Source: Sorghum bicolor
Lineage: Eukaryota > Streptophyta > Magnoliopsida > Poales > Poaceae
DNA length: 64,000 nt
Direction: 5' to 3'
NCBI RefSeq assembly: GCF_000003195.3
Contig: NC_012870.2
Location: 28,698,477 to 28,762,476 of the forward strand
In this document: piece by piece, positions 22,983 through 33,195 of the stretch
How the letters are laid out: each line of letters begins with the position of its first letter
How positions within the stretch are numbered: the first letter of the stretch is position 1
Program-made: the position numbers and the translations under genes
Notes under the pieces: generated by a model
What the model was told of the DNA's origin: nothing
Database searches by the model: none
What the model saw: the letters and a program-made list of their open reading frames with translations, nothing else

Positions 22983-24288
22983 TGTCGGCGTCTAGACTCG
23001 CGGTCTAGGCACTAACGAGTATAAGTCTGCGTGACTGACCAAGCTTGGATGGTGATGCAAGTGAGACACAGAGGATTTATACTGGTTTGGGCCAAGAATG
23101 CCCTACGTCCAGTGTGGCGGTGGATTCTGTATAACCTTGCACCCAAAGGTGCTTGCAGTAGGGGGTACAAGCTGGATGCGAGAGAGGGCTAAGTCCCAGG
23201 TCTCGGCTTGGTGTGGACAGAGTGCGGGCTGTTGCTCTGTGAAAGAGTGTTGTGTGCGTGTGTGTTTTTCTGAACTTGTCCGCTCTCTCTCTAGTCGTGA
23301 ACCCTGGCTCCCCTTTTATAGTCCCAAGGGAAGGCCAGGTATTTACATGGGTAGATTTCTTTTATTGAAGGGTGAAAACACAGTCCCGACCCTGTTGAGG
23401 CTGGTCCATCTCGTCCTTGAGGGAAGGTTGACAGCATGGCTACTCCTGTAGAGGGCTACCGAACCCTGTAGGGGTCGCGGGGGTCGGATCGCCAGTACTG
23501 CTGCATATCCTGTCAACAGTGGGAAATGACCACAAACAGTGGTGATGATTTACCTCACCCATTCCCTTTCTCCTGTGCGGTAGTGTGCTACAGTGAACAG
23601 GGGTAAGGGTGTATAGTGACAGAGGTAAGGCCACAGTGACCGGGGTGGTTGAAACAGTCGTCGCCTTGCCCTGCCGCATTATGGGGGCCGTCGCGTCCGT
23701 CATGTCGGGGGAAGTCTTGTTACCCAGGTGGAGTGGGGTCCGGCGCCCGAGCCTGGACGGGGTCGGGCGAAACGGAGCTTGCGTCCGAGACCCTGAGTGG
23801 TCGGGCGAGCCGGAACTGGCGTCCGAGGCCGTGTGGGGTCGGGCGAGTCGGAACTGGCGTCCGAGGCCCTGGGGGGTCGGGCGAGTCGGAACTGGCGTCC
23901 GAAGCCCTGAGGGGTCGGGCGAGTCGGAACTTGCGTCCGAGGCCCTGAGGGGTCGGGCGAGTCGGAACTGGCGTCCGAGGCCCTGGGTGGTCGGGCGAGT
24001 CGGAACTGGCGTCCGAGGCCCTGAGGGGTCGGGCGAGTCGGAACTGGCGTCCGAGGCCCTGAGGGGTCGGGCGAGTCGGAACTGGCGTCCGAGGCCCTGA
24101 GGGGTCGGGTGAGTCGGAACTGGCGTCCGAGGCCCTGGGGGGTCGGGCGAGTCGGAACTGGCGTCCGAGGCCATGAGGGGTCGGGCGAGTCGGAACTGGC
24201 GTCCGAGGCCCTGATGATTGGAATTAGTATGTTTTTTTGTGTTTTTTAACTGCTCTGATTTGGGTATCCCTTATTATGGTACCCAACA
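22983..24288 (-). repeat. Element B 3' LTR (1306 bp)
   Basis: On the minus strand the termini are TGTTGGGTACC and GACGCCGACA. It contains twelve 38-bp tandem repeats and a minus-strand TATAAAA at 23314-23320. Confidence 0.95.
23761..24216. repeat. 38-bp tandem repeat, 12 units, in element B 3' LTR
   Basis: Units begin GGTCGGGCGAGTCGG and are spaced exactly 38 bp apart (23761, ... 23989, 24027, ... 24179). In element orientation the array lies near the LTR start, upstream of the TATA box, so it may act as an enhancer array. The open frames across it on both strands are artefacts of the repeat. Confidence 0.93.
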
Positions 24289-24304
24289 GTAGCCCCCGAG
24301 CCTC
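24289..24304 (-). other. Element B polypurine tract
   Basis: The minus strand reads AGGCTCGGGGGCTAC next to the 3' LTR. Confidence 0.85.
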
Positions 24305-25417
24305 TGAAGGGGTGAGGTCACCTCTTTAGAGGTTCTCTTCCCTCGAATTGTAGTCGACTCGGAGCCTTTTACTTTTTTCCGGGGGGTGCGCGCGAGCGCA
24401 CCCGCCGGGTGTAGCCCCCGAGCCTTTTGGAGGAATGATGTTATTCCTTCAAAGGCTTTCACCCCTTGACATCTTTATTCTGGAGTGTTTCAAGGAAAAG
24501 GTTGCGTGTTCTTTACACGTAGTGCCTGTTCCTGTGGTGCGAGGAAGCCCCCGAGCCCTTTCCCCGCAAGGGTCGATCAGGTTCTTTCTCGTCTTGTAAT
24601 TTCGTCCCTCATTCTTCCTTTCGCTCGGAGGAGGGGTGGGTCGTGCCGTACTACCCTCGGTGGGCGAGTGACGACACTTCCCGGGAGCTGCAGGCGGGTA
24701 TATCCGAGTGGATGTCCGAGTCCCGTTCGATAGGGGTCGGCTAGTGGCCTTATGGGCACATCTCAAAAAGTACCCGAGGGCAGTCACGGTGGATGTCGGA
24801 ACCGTTCGTTAGGTCCTGAGGGCTCGATGCCTCCCTCGATGGGATCCCACTCTCGTGACACCCGCATGGGTCTCGGATATGACTTGCAAAGATGCGCCGA
24901 CTCCCTGTAGGGTTCGGACCTTGGCCTCTGTTGTGCTCATCTCCAGTCATCCCTCACTCAGTTATCCTGAGGCGACTGTTCGAACCTGTGTCGCAGGTCA
25001 GTCTCGCAACCTCTGGAACGTAGGTGGCCATGGCCTGGGGATTTTGGGCCTTGAAAGGCTTTCTTTAGACTCGTTTTTTTGCGTCGGGGTCGGGCGAGAC
25101 GGAATCTGATGCCCGACTGAGACCTCCATGCGGCGCTTGGTCAGCGGGGGGTCGGGCGCCGCGTCCCTTGGAAGGAACCGTCCTGACATAACTTTTCAGG
25201 GCGCTCCTTTTGAGGCGCGACGCGTGGGGACTCGAAACGGCTGTGCCGTCTCGCCCTGGTTTGGATGGGACGTTTCGCCTGCGAATTTAATGCGCGCGTG
25301 CGGTGGGCGCGGGAATCGGAGGGAGTTGGCGCTTCGAGTTTTTCACCTGATTGGGCGACGGTTGTTCTCTCCCCGCTTGGCCTTCTTCGTAGGGGCGTGG
25401 TCGTGGCTCGCCCCTCC
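24305..25417 (+). promoter_or_regulatory. Upstream region of element B antisense gene
   Basis: About 1.1 kb of GC-rich DNA between the polypurine tract and the TATA box has no supported gene. A second AGCCCCCGAGCC string near 24412 repeats the polypurine sequence. Frames predicted here are short and lack known motifs. Confidence 0.45.
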
Positions 25418-25425
25418 TATAAAAG
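25418..25425 (+). promoter_or_regulatory. TATA box of element B antisense gene
   Basis: TATAAAAG lies 133 bp before the start codon and is followed by a pyrimidine-rich leader. It points opposite to gag-pol. Confidence 0.65.
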
Positions 25426-25550
25426 CGGCTGCTGGGGGCTCGATTTCTCTCCTCTCGCTCCTGCGCCATCAAGCCTTTGCCTTCTGCCCCTTCTCCTGCT
25501 GCCGTCTCTTCCACCTTCATTGCGTAGACTCTCCTCTTCCTCGCGGAGCC

Positions 25551-28500
25551 ATGGCTGGTGTCGAGGCGTGGCCACCCAGCAATGTGACCAAGTCCGCGCT
25601 GGAGGCACGCGTGAAGGCCGGGATTCTCCGTCCTCTCAAGGACGTCGGGTTCCCGGAGTGGATCGTTCCCTCAGCGAACGACAGGGAGCCAAACCCGCCG
25701 CCGGGCTATGTGCTGTGCTTCCTGTCGTTCCTAGACCAGGGGTTTGGAGTTCCGGCCGGCCGCCTGATCAGGGCCATCCTCCACCACTACGAGGTGGAGT
25801 TACACAACCTGAACCCAAACTCGGTGATGCAGGCTGCCGTCTTCACCACGGTCTGCGAGGGGTTCCTGGGGGTTCCAGTCAACGGGAATCTCTGGCTCCA
25901 CCTCTTCAAGGCGGAGATGTCGGCTCGTTACGTGGGGAAGGAGAAATTCCCCCTGCGGGCTGGCGGCTGCACGCTGCAGCTTCGTCAGCAGCGGGCCGGG
26001 CTATACATATGGAGCTCGATGCCTTCGTCGAACCGGGGGTGGCAGAGCGGGTGGTTCTACCTCCGGAACGACGGCGGCTTGCTCCCGAAGTACTCCGGGA
26101 AGATGGTGACGGAGGTTCCCATGAAGTGGGCGTGGGGTGCTCCGTCCGAGGAGCAGAAGAGGCTCGCCCCGCTTCTCGCGGGGCTTCAGAAGTTGCGAGA
26201 TGCCGAAGTCACCGCGACCACGGTGGCGACTGCCTTCCACAAGAGGAGTTTGCTTCCGCTGGCGCAGCGGCGAGTGCCCATGTTCGAGATGACCCGGGGG
26301 GTCCCCTGGGCAGGGACGAGGATGTTGGCCGAGCCGATTTCAGCCTCGGACATCACCGCCCGGGTCGAGAAGACGACGCACCCAGAGATGAAGAATTCCC
26401 GGGTGTTGCCGATGCGCCCTGAAAAGGGCTACATTTCCCTGGTAAGTATGGATTTTTTGCGCCTTCTTTTCGTTTCCTTCTCGTCATGTCCTTGACTCTC
26501 GATCGTTCGCAGAGGATGGGGGTCGTCAAGGACTCCCTGCCCCCTGTCCCAGAGGACAAGGAGATCCGGGCCCAGAATCGGGCTCGGAACGAGGAGCAGA
26601 AGAAGGCCAAGGAGGACAAGAAGGCCAAGGCAGTGCGGAAAGCGCAGCGGCGGGAGATCTCCGCCAAAAATCATCGTGAAGCCGAGAAGGCGGGGGTCGC
26701 CCCGCCCCCCTCTCCCGAGACTTCGGTCTTGGAGATAGAGGGCGGGGGCGGCGACGTCGACTGGCTTGACGAGCTGATGGAGGAGGACGACGTTATCCCT
26801 CCGGCCGGTGGGGGAATCGAGGCCCCGGAGGGGTCGGAGACCCGAGGGGGGTCGGAGGCCCGAGGGGGGTCGGAGGCCCCCCAGGGGCCCAAGCGCCAGG
26901 GGGCGGACAGGCCGCCCCCCACATCATTGTGGATGATGAGGACAGCGCCCCTCGTGAGGGTTCAGCCCCGGTGGGTCCTCAAGAAGGGGGGAAGGCGTCG
27001 GAGGCCGGATCCGAGGCGCTACCTCAAACGGTAGTGCCAGAGGGTCCGGCCGAGCCCGCCCCAGCGTCTGGGGCGGGAACTGTTGCCCTAGTGGAGGCGT
27101 CGCAGGCTGAGACCGCCGTGGTGTCTCCTGCGCCATCGGCAGGCGAGGCAGGGGTCGGACCGGCAGCCCTAGGCGCCGCGGGAGGCCCCCTAGGAGCTCC
27201 GAGCTCCCAGAAGAAGTCTGCTCCCCGAGCGAGGTATGTGTAGGATTTCTGGTTCCTCTGCTGATTTTTTTTGTTTTTCTCTTTCTTCTAACTTGGTGTT
27301 GTTTCCTCAGCCGTAAGCAAAAGGCGCCTTCGGTGGCGCTGGCCCCCCTAAAAGCTGTGAAGAGGGGGGCTCAGTCAACTCCCGGGTCGGCTAGGCCCGT
27401 GTCTCCGCCGCCTCCAGGCTACGAGGAGGCAGGGCGCCACCCGGGGCAAGACACGGGGGCGCCGAAGCCCCAAGGACCGGAGGACGCTGACCTCAGAGGC
27501 GCGGCCCGTCCTGCATGCGCTGAGGAGGGGCGAGCCATCGTGGTGTCCAGCGCGGCGCCCGAGGCCCCCGCGGCGGGGAGGGAGGAGGAAACCGGATGGG
27601 GCAAGAGCCCCGTAATCTGGCCCAACCTCAGCGATGCCGAGGGGGGAGCCAGATTTGTCTTGGATGATCCGTTAGAGAATTACCCCTGGCAGGGTCTGGA
27701 TGCGTGTGGGCGCGCCGGGGTCGAGGCCCTTAACCGAGCTACCCAGCTCGTGGGTCGCGACATGTTTAATTTGGCTCAGGTAAGATTTTTATCCGTGTTA
27801 TAAAGTAGTTTTGTGCTTACCTTTGCTGTACTAACCCCCTGTGTGACCTCTGATCTTGCAGGCGCTCAAGGCCACCTCCTAGGAGAAATCGGTATTTCTC
27901 CGTCGGGAGAAGGATGCTTGGGCGTCCTTTGAGAAGGAGAGGGCTGCCAGAGAGGCGGCCGAGGGGGAGCTCGCGAAGGAGTGCGAGATTTCTGCCGAGC
28001 TTCGGCAGAAGTGCTCGGTACTGGCCACCGAGGCTCGGGAGGCCCGGGACAAGGTCGCCCCCCTCGAGGAGAAGGTTGGGGTCCTCGCCCAGGAAACCGA
28101 GGCGCAAAAGGCGGCGGCTGAGGGGTACAGGGGTGAGGTCGCTCGGCTTGAAGCTTTGCTCGCCGAGAAAGACCTTGCCTTGAACCAAGCTTAGACCGAC
28201 CTGTCCGGGGCTCTGAGCGAGGTGGCCCGCTGGCATCAGAGCTCGGCGGAGTACGAGAAGCGTGCCGAGGGTAAGACTTGCGCCCTTTACCCTGGACTCC
28301 TTTATACTTTTTGAGTTAGCTTTTCCTGACTTCCTGTTTCTTGTTCTGTTTTTCGATCAGATTTGGAGAGGAAGGTGGTCGAGGCGGCCTCTGCCGCCGA
28401 GGCCCTGCAAAGGTCCCTTGACGTCGAGGCTTCAGACCGCTCGGCTCTTGAAGCCGTGGTCACCTCGGCGTGTGAGGGGCTCGGGGTATCGGCGTCGGGG

Positions 28501-28788
28501 TCGTCACTGCGGAGTCGGGTCGAAGCCCTTTACTCCCGGGCCGGGGAGAGGATGAAGGAGGCACTCCACGCCGGGGTGACGAAAGCCCTGGCGGTGGTGA
28601 GCTCTCACTATGCCGGCATTGATTTTCCGGCAGTCTGTGAGGGCTACGTCCTCCCGGATGATGAGGCTGAGGCCCAGGAGGAGGTGCAGAGGCTTGAAGA
28701 CGCCGTGGCTACCCCTGGAGATGCCTTGGCCACCTTCTTCGACGACGAGGTGGAGCTTCCGCACCTTGGGGCTCGAGGACCTGAGTAG
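25551..28788 (+). pseudogene. Element B antisense spliced gene: 'putative gypsy type transposon' domain protein with coiled-coil tail
   Basis: Exons are 25551-26441, 26513-27233, 27311-27779, 27862-28270 and 28361-28788. All introns (71-90 bp) are GT-AG, and the flanking phases join correctly. Exon 1 starts MAGVEAWPPSNVTKSAL and carries a domain I recognise as 'putative gypsy type transposon' (Transposase_28), with FLDQGFGVPAGRLI and TTVCEGFLGVPV. Exon 2 is proline- and acid-rich with short repeats; exons 4 and 5 encode alanine/glutamate-rich coiled coil. Lesions are a single-base loss near 26911-26921 in exon 2, TAG at 27880 and TAG at 28192 (both probably CAG). The role is unknown. Such antisense ORFs are known from Tat-type elements. 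Confidence 0.8.
26826..26881. repeat. Short GGGGTCGGAG tandem repeats in exon 2
   Basis: Three near-identical units built on GGGGTCGGAGGCCCGAG encode glycine/serine/glutamate-rich repeats. The GGGTCGG word recurs across element B, including the LTR array. Confidence 0.75.
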
Positions 28789-29371
28789 ACAGGGCAGTAG
28801 GACCCTTAGGTTTCTTTTTTTTGTGGGTGTTGAGGCCGGTGGGCCTTGTAATATATATATAATGTTAATGTCGAATGTAAATATAACTGCTCTTTTTGAG
28901 CATTTTCCCTAAGTATTTTATTTCCTTTCTCTTTATGCCGATCCGACCTCGGCAGCGCGGGGTCGGGTGAGCTACTTAGAGTTTTCGCGCTGACCGGAGT
29001 CCTCAAGCCTAAGTGCTTTTCCTTTTTCCTTAGTAACTCTTGGAAGCCCGAATTCGTTCCCGAATCTAAGGTGAGTAGAGGCGGTCTTTGCTCGTGAGCG
29101 CAGATCCTTCCTCGAGCTCATGCCTTAAGATTTAGGGGACGGATTTTCGGTTTCTTAAGTCTTTTTAGGAGGGAGGAGGAAGACCTCGGGTCGGGGTTCT
29201 TTTAACTTGAGCGAAAAAAGAAGAAGATTCGGAGACGGCATAGGGGGTTCCCCCCATGTAGCCCCCGAGGGAGGTTCGGACTCTGCTTGGTAGGTCCGAG
29301 GCTCTCTGATAACTTAAACTTTGATTTATTCCTTGAAGGTAATGGATGAACAAAGAAATTTTTACAAAGTT
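28789..29371. other. Gap between convergent antisense gene and integrase of element B
   Basis: This stretch of about 580 bp has no supported coding frame. It should hold the 3' ends of two convergent transcripts; an AT-rich run at 28850-28870 may contribute to 3'-end formation of the antisense RNA. Confidence 0.5.
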
Positions 29372-29706
29372 CTAAGGGAAAAAGCGACGTAGCTGTTCTA
29401 TGTTCCATGCGTTTTTGAAGACCTCCCCTGCTTCATTGGCGAGCTTGTAGGTGCCTGGTTGGAGAACCTCGGCGATGACGAAAGGTCCTTCCCAGGGGTG
29501 TGTGAGCTTGTGACGACCCTTGTTGCTCTGTCTGAGCCTCAGCACGAAGTCGCCGACTTGAAAGGCTCGGCCTCGGATTCGTCGTGCATGGTATCGGCGG
29601 AGGGCCTGCTGGTATTTGGCAGAGTGTAGGAGGGCTACGTCCCTGGCTTCATCCAGCTGGTCCAGCGCGTCTTCTTGGAACGTCTTGCCGCTATTTTCGT
29701 CGTAGG
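29372..29706 (-). CDS. Element B integrase C-terminal domain (after solo LTR E)
   Basis: The frame resumes directly after solo LTR E and runs open to a TAG at 29372-29374. It encodes the integrase tail with FQVGDFVLRL and HPWEGPFVIAEVL and ends WNIEQLRRFFP. Joining it to 31366 after removing E and one GTAGG copy restores the frame. Confidence 0.85.
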
Positions 29707-31360
29707 TGTTGACGGTCCTTAAGTATCAAATTTAATTATCAAATAAATAAAGAAAAGGATCCAAATGAAATCAAGATCTAGACTTAGGGTTTTATCTGAC
29801 AGAATTCCACGAGTTTTGGTGTTTGTCTATTTCTGCAGGGGGTTATCAGGAAATATGGAAGAAAGGCCCACATGTCAGGATTACGTAAAGATATTAACGT
29901 GCTGCGCAATTATCTTACATCTAGAAGACTCCAGAAGCCACGAGACCGAAGCGGAGGCGAAACGGGGCCAGAGGCAGGGCGCCCGCCCTGTCCTACTGGG
30001 CGCCCGCCCCCTGTCCAAGTCCAATCAGGACTCTGCTTTGCGGGAAGTCTCCACCGACCTAAAGGATGAATCTAAACCATACAATCTTTGTCGGTTTGAT
30101 CCAAGGGCCCATATTCACTTGAAGGGACTATAAAACCAGACCCCCTGGCCCCTGGAGGAGGGAGGCTCTCAACCCTAATTCATTATTCCATCAAGGGAGA
30201 AGAAGCCTCTGATCAAGATTAGAGCCACCACATCAATTAGATATCTAGATTAGCATAGCTACATAGGATTAGAACTAGAAGGAGTCAATCTTCGATTGGT
30301 TTCCAGATCTGTCAAGAGGATTCTTGGTAATTCTCTAATTGTGCTTCTAATTACTTTCTAATTATCTTTGTTCTTCAATATTATGAATATGACTTTGTTC
30401 TACTTCAATATATTGCTTATGACTTTGCTCTATTTGCTTATATTCAAGATTATATTGTTCTTAGTTTATCATAGTTATGTACTTGGCTTAGTTAGATACG
30501 ATCTATATACATGCTTAGGATCGTATAGCGTTTATCCATCGGATCCATGGGTAAATGATAGATATTGTGTAGGCGTGGTGCTTATGCCGTATTTATCTGC
30601 GATTGTACCCAATATGCCAGATCGTGGGGTAGTTCGTGATAGTGACAGCTTCATTGATTCTTATATAGTCCCCCTCTCGTGTATTGGGCTGGCAGAGCAA
30701 CATTATTACAGGGGAGTGATTGCTATGTTTCTCATATTCCTTGCTAATATCACTATGCATGGGCATAGTCTTGTCTCACAATGATTGCTAAGTATGCTTG
30801 CACTAACTATGATATGCTAGACTATATAGTTGAGAATAACTTAGGGAATATTCTTGTAGTTCGTTCTAATACCATGCTAATGACTTTCTAGAGTATCTAA
30901 TTGAGGTGCTTATCATATTTATTATGTGGCTAGATCAGATTAGTTATCCTTGTCACTATTATTATTTCCTATATCTTTTATGTGACACTTATCCCTGTAT
31001 GAAGAGTTAGATATAATGTTCTCAATTATACATGCAATGATAGATGCTCAATCTCATATTCTAATCTGTAATCAATAGTGATGATTGCTAATCCCTTCCC
31101 AGTGGTAAAAATATAAATAACGATACCTGGAATACTTCCCGGTTAAAATGCTACATCGGTATTAATCTGTGCGCTTGCAGATCCCATTTATTATTTATTT
31201 AGAAGAGCAATTGCATATTTCAATACCGCGTCTCTTATATCATGCTGGGGATGACAACTTGGCTTAAGTGGTGTAAGGGATAGGTTTGGCATTTTTGGCA
31301 CCGTTGCTAGATTTAGAGAACTTAGTCTACTTTTAGTAATGATGTTAAGAATACCCAACA
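29707..31360 (+). mobile_element. Solo LTR E (1654 bp), same family as element C
   Basis: The termini are TGTTGACGGTCC and GAATACCCAACA, flanked by GTAGG at 29702-29706 and 31361-31365. No internal region is present, so the parent element was removed by LTR-LTR recombination. It has TATAAAA at 30129-30135, two GGGCGCCCGCCC boxes (29977-29988, 29998-30009), an embedded frame at 30368-30784 and a degenerate primer-site copy at 31296-31307. It is inserted in the integrase of B in the opposite orientation. Confidence 0.95.
30368..30784 (+). CDS. LTR-embedded open reading frame, solo LTR E
   Basis: A frame of 138 codons has its first ATG at 30383, the first ATG I see downstream of the TATA box at 30129. 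The N-terminal half is strongly hydrophobic (TLLYLLIFKIILFLVYHSYV), and the C-terminal half has VVRDSDSFIDSYIV. It is almost identical to 5680-6096 in C. Coding status is unproven. Confidence 0.38.
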   Translation: MFFNIMNMTLFYFNILLMTLLYLLIFKIILFLVYHSYVLGLVRYDLYTCLGSYSVYPSDPWVNDRYCVGVVLMPYLSAIVPNMPDRGVVRDSDSFIDSYIVPLSCIGLAEQHYYRGVIAMFLIFLANITMHGHSLVSQ

Positions 31361-31365
31361 GTAGG

Positions 31366-32146
31366 CTTGCACTCTCGGGGACCCGTACTCCAGATCAGTG
31401 GGGAGGATGGCTTCCGACCCGTAGATCATGAAGAATGGGGTGAAGCCTGTGGCTCGGCTTCGGGAGGTTCTCAGGCTCCAGAGCACGGCTGGTAGCTCCT
31501 TGAGCCACCTTTTTCCAAACTTGTTCAGTCGGTTGAAAATCCTGGGCTTCAAACCCTGGAGGATCATGCCGTTGGCACACTCCACCTAACCGTTGGTCTT
31601 GGGGTGAGCCACTGCCGCCCAGTCCACACGTATGTGGTGTTTGTCGCAGAACTGCAAGAACTTTCGCCCGGTGAACTGTGTGCCGTTGTCGGTGATTATG
31701 GAGTTCGGTACTCCAAATCGATGGATGATGTCTGTGAAGAACAACACGGCTTGCTCGGCCTTGATCCTTGTAATGGGTCGGACTTCGATCCACTTAGAGA
31801 ACTTGTCGATTGCGACAAGCAAGTGGGTGAAGCCCCTAGGCGCTTTCTGCAGAGGCCCGACCAGGTCGAGGCCCCAGACAGCGAAAGGCCAGGTGATGGG
31901 GATCGTTTGCAGGGCCTGAGCGGGTAGATGTGTCTGCCGAGCGTAGAACTGGCATCCCTTACAGGACCTGATGATCTCTGTGGCGTCGGCTACGGCGGTG
32001 GGCCAGTAGAAGCCTTGTCGGAAGGCATTTCCTACCAGCGTCCGAGGCGCGGCGTGATGGCCACAAGCCCCCGAGTGAATGTCCTGTAAGAGCTTGACCC
32101 CCTCTTGACGCGGGATGCACCGCAAGAGGACGCCCGAGGGGCTTCG
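31366..32146 (-). pseudogene. Element B integrase, zinc-binding and catalytic domains
   Basis: This segment lies between solo LTRs F and E. It contains the HHCC-type zinc-binding region (HSGACGHHAA to SCKGCQFYA) and the catalytic core with GLDLVGPL (first Asp) and IITDNGTQF (second Asp). A TAG at 31586-31588 stands in NGQVE context, probably CAG, followed by a Cys where Arg is usual. The protein would insert element DNA into the chromosome. Coding joins the RNase H part across F and the C-terminal part across E without frame shift. Confidence 0.88.
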
Positions 32147-33195
32147 TGTCGAGGGTATCGGCAAGGGGTACCCTCAGCGATGCGCATTATGAGATTGCCC
32201 GTACGAAGGTCGAGAGCCTTAATTCGACGCTCTAATCTTACGTATGCGCCGCCATCGACGATCGCAGCCTCGAAGACGGAAATAGCGTCGAGCGAATCGG
32301 TTCAGGACTCGAGCGACGACTGCCGTCGATGACGGGAGCGGGCTCGAGCGAACCAAGAGGTGTCGGGCGCGAGGACACTGTCCGCCGCCCGACGCGCGCA
32401 CGCGAGCCGGAGTATTAAATGCACCTGACGCTTCCCCACCTAACACACAGGTCATGGGAGGCGCGATAGGGAGCAAGCTTCTGTCCCATCGTTCTTTTTG
32501 CAGCCTTCCCACCGAACGACCCAGGGCGTGTCAGGACGCAGGAAACAAGGATGGAACGTCTAATCGGGACCCCCTCGAGGCACCCAAGGTCAGCGCTCCA
32601 GATACCAGCATATTACACGGCGTCCGACCCTCGACCAAACAGGGCCCCTTCCCAGGAACAAGTTGGGCGTCGACTGACTTCATCACAGCCGCCCCGTCGG
32701 GTCCGCCACCATACCGTACAAGCGTGCGACTTCAGAACCAGCACGAGGCGGCTGGCAGGGCAGAACACGGGAGCACGCGTAATCATCACCGAGCTATTAA
32801 GATGGGACTGCTCGAGGCCATGCCGTACGGAAGCCTCGAGTAGGTCAGCGCTCCATGCGGCTATCGATCCCTACTCTCACATCTATGCATGTACCCTGTG
32901 TCTCTCCTTGGAGCTATAAAAGGAGGGACTCAGGAATAGAAGAGAGGGACATCACAACACAAGAACACACACATATACGTAGTAGAGCTACACACTTCAT
33001 ACCACGCTTGTATTCGCCCCTGTACAAGCACTTAGGTGCAAGATAATACAAACTCTCTCCCCCCACTGGACGTAGGGCCTTCTCTTGCCCGAACCAGGAT
33101 AAATCTCAGTGTCTTCTTGCATCACCATCCGGAAAGGGGAGCACGCATACAAATTTACTCGTTGGTGTGACCCCCCGGGGGATAAAACACCGACA
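32147..33195 (+). mobile_element. Solo LTR F (1049 bp), separate family
   Basis: The termini are TGTCGAGGGTATCGG and AAAACACCGACA, flanked by CTTCG at 32142-32146 and 33196-33200. TATAAAAG at 32915-32922 gives plus orientation, with a leader of about 250 bp to the LTR end. It is GC-rich and shows no homology to the other LTRs apart from a leader stretch (GACGTAGGGC...GCCCGAACCAG) resembling that of B. It is inserted between RNase H and integrase of B. Confidence 0.93.

Noticed and set aside
23440..24174. Long open frames (up to 244 codons) on both strands across the 38-bp array and at 39302-39835
   Set aside because: A repeat unit without stops gives open frames in several phases; the peptides are only repeats of the unit and differ in length between the two LTRs with unit number.
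23761..24216. CRISPR-like look of regularly spaced repeats
   Set aside because: Units are contiguous tandem repeats without unique spacers, lie in an LTR and are plant nuclear DNA.
25265..26422. 385-codon frame on the plus strand
   Set aside because: It overlaps exon 1 of the antisense gene in another phase, has arginine/glycine-rich composition from GC-rich DNA and no recognisable domain.
32454..33046. Several plus-strand frames in solo LTR F
   Set aside because: They overlap the LTR promoter and leader and have no motif or homologue in the window.
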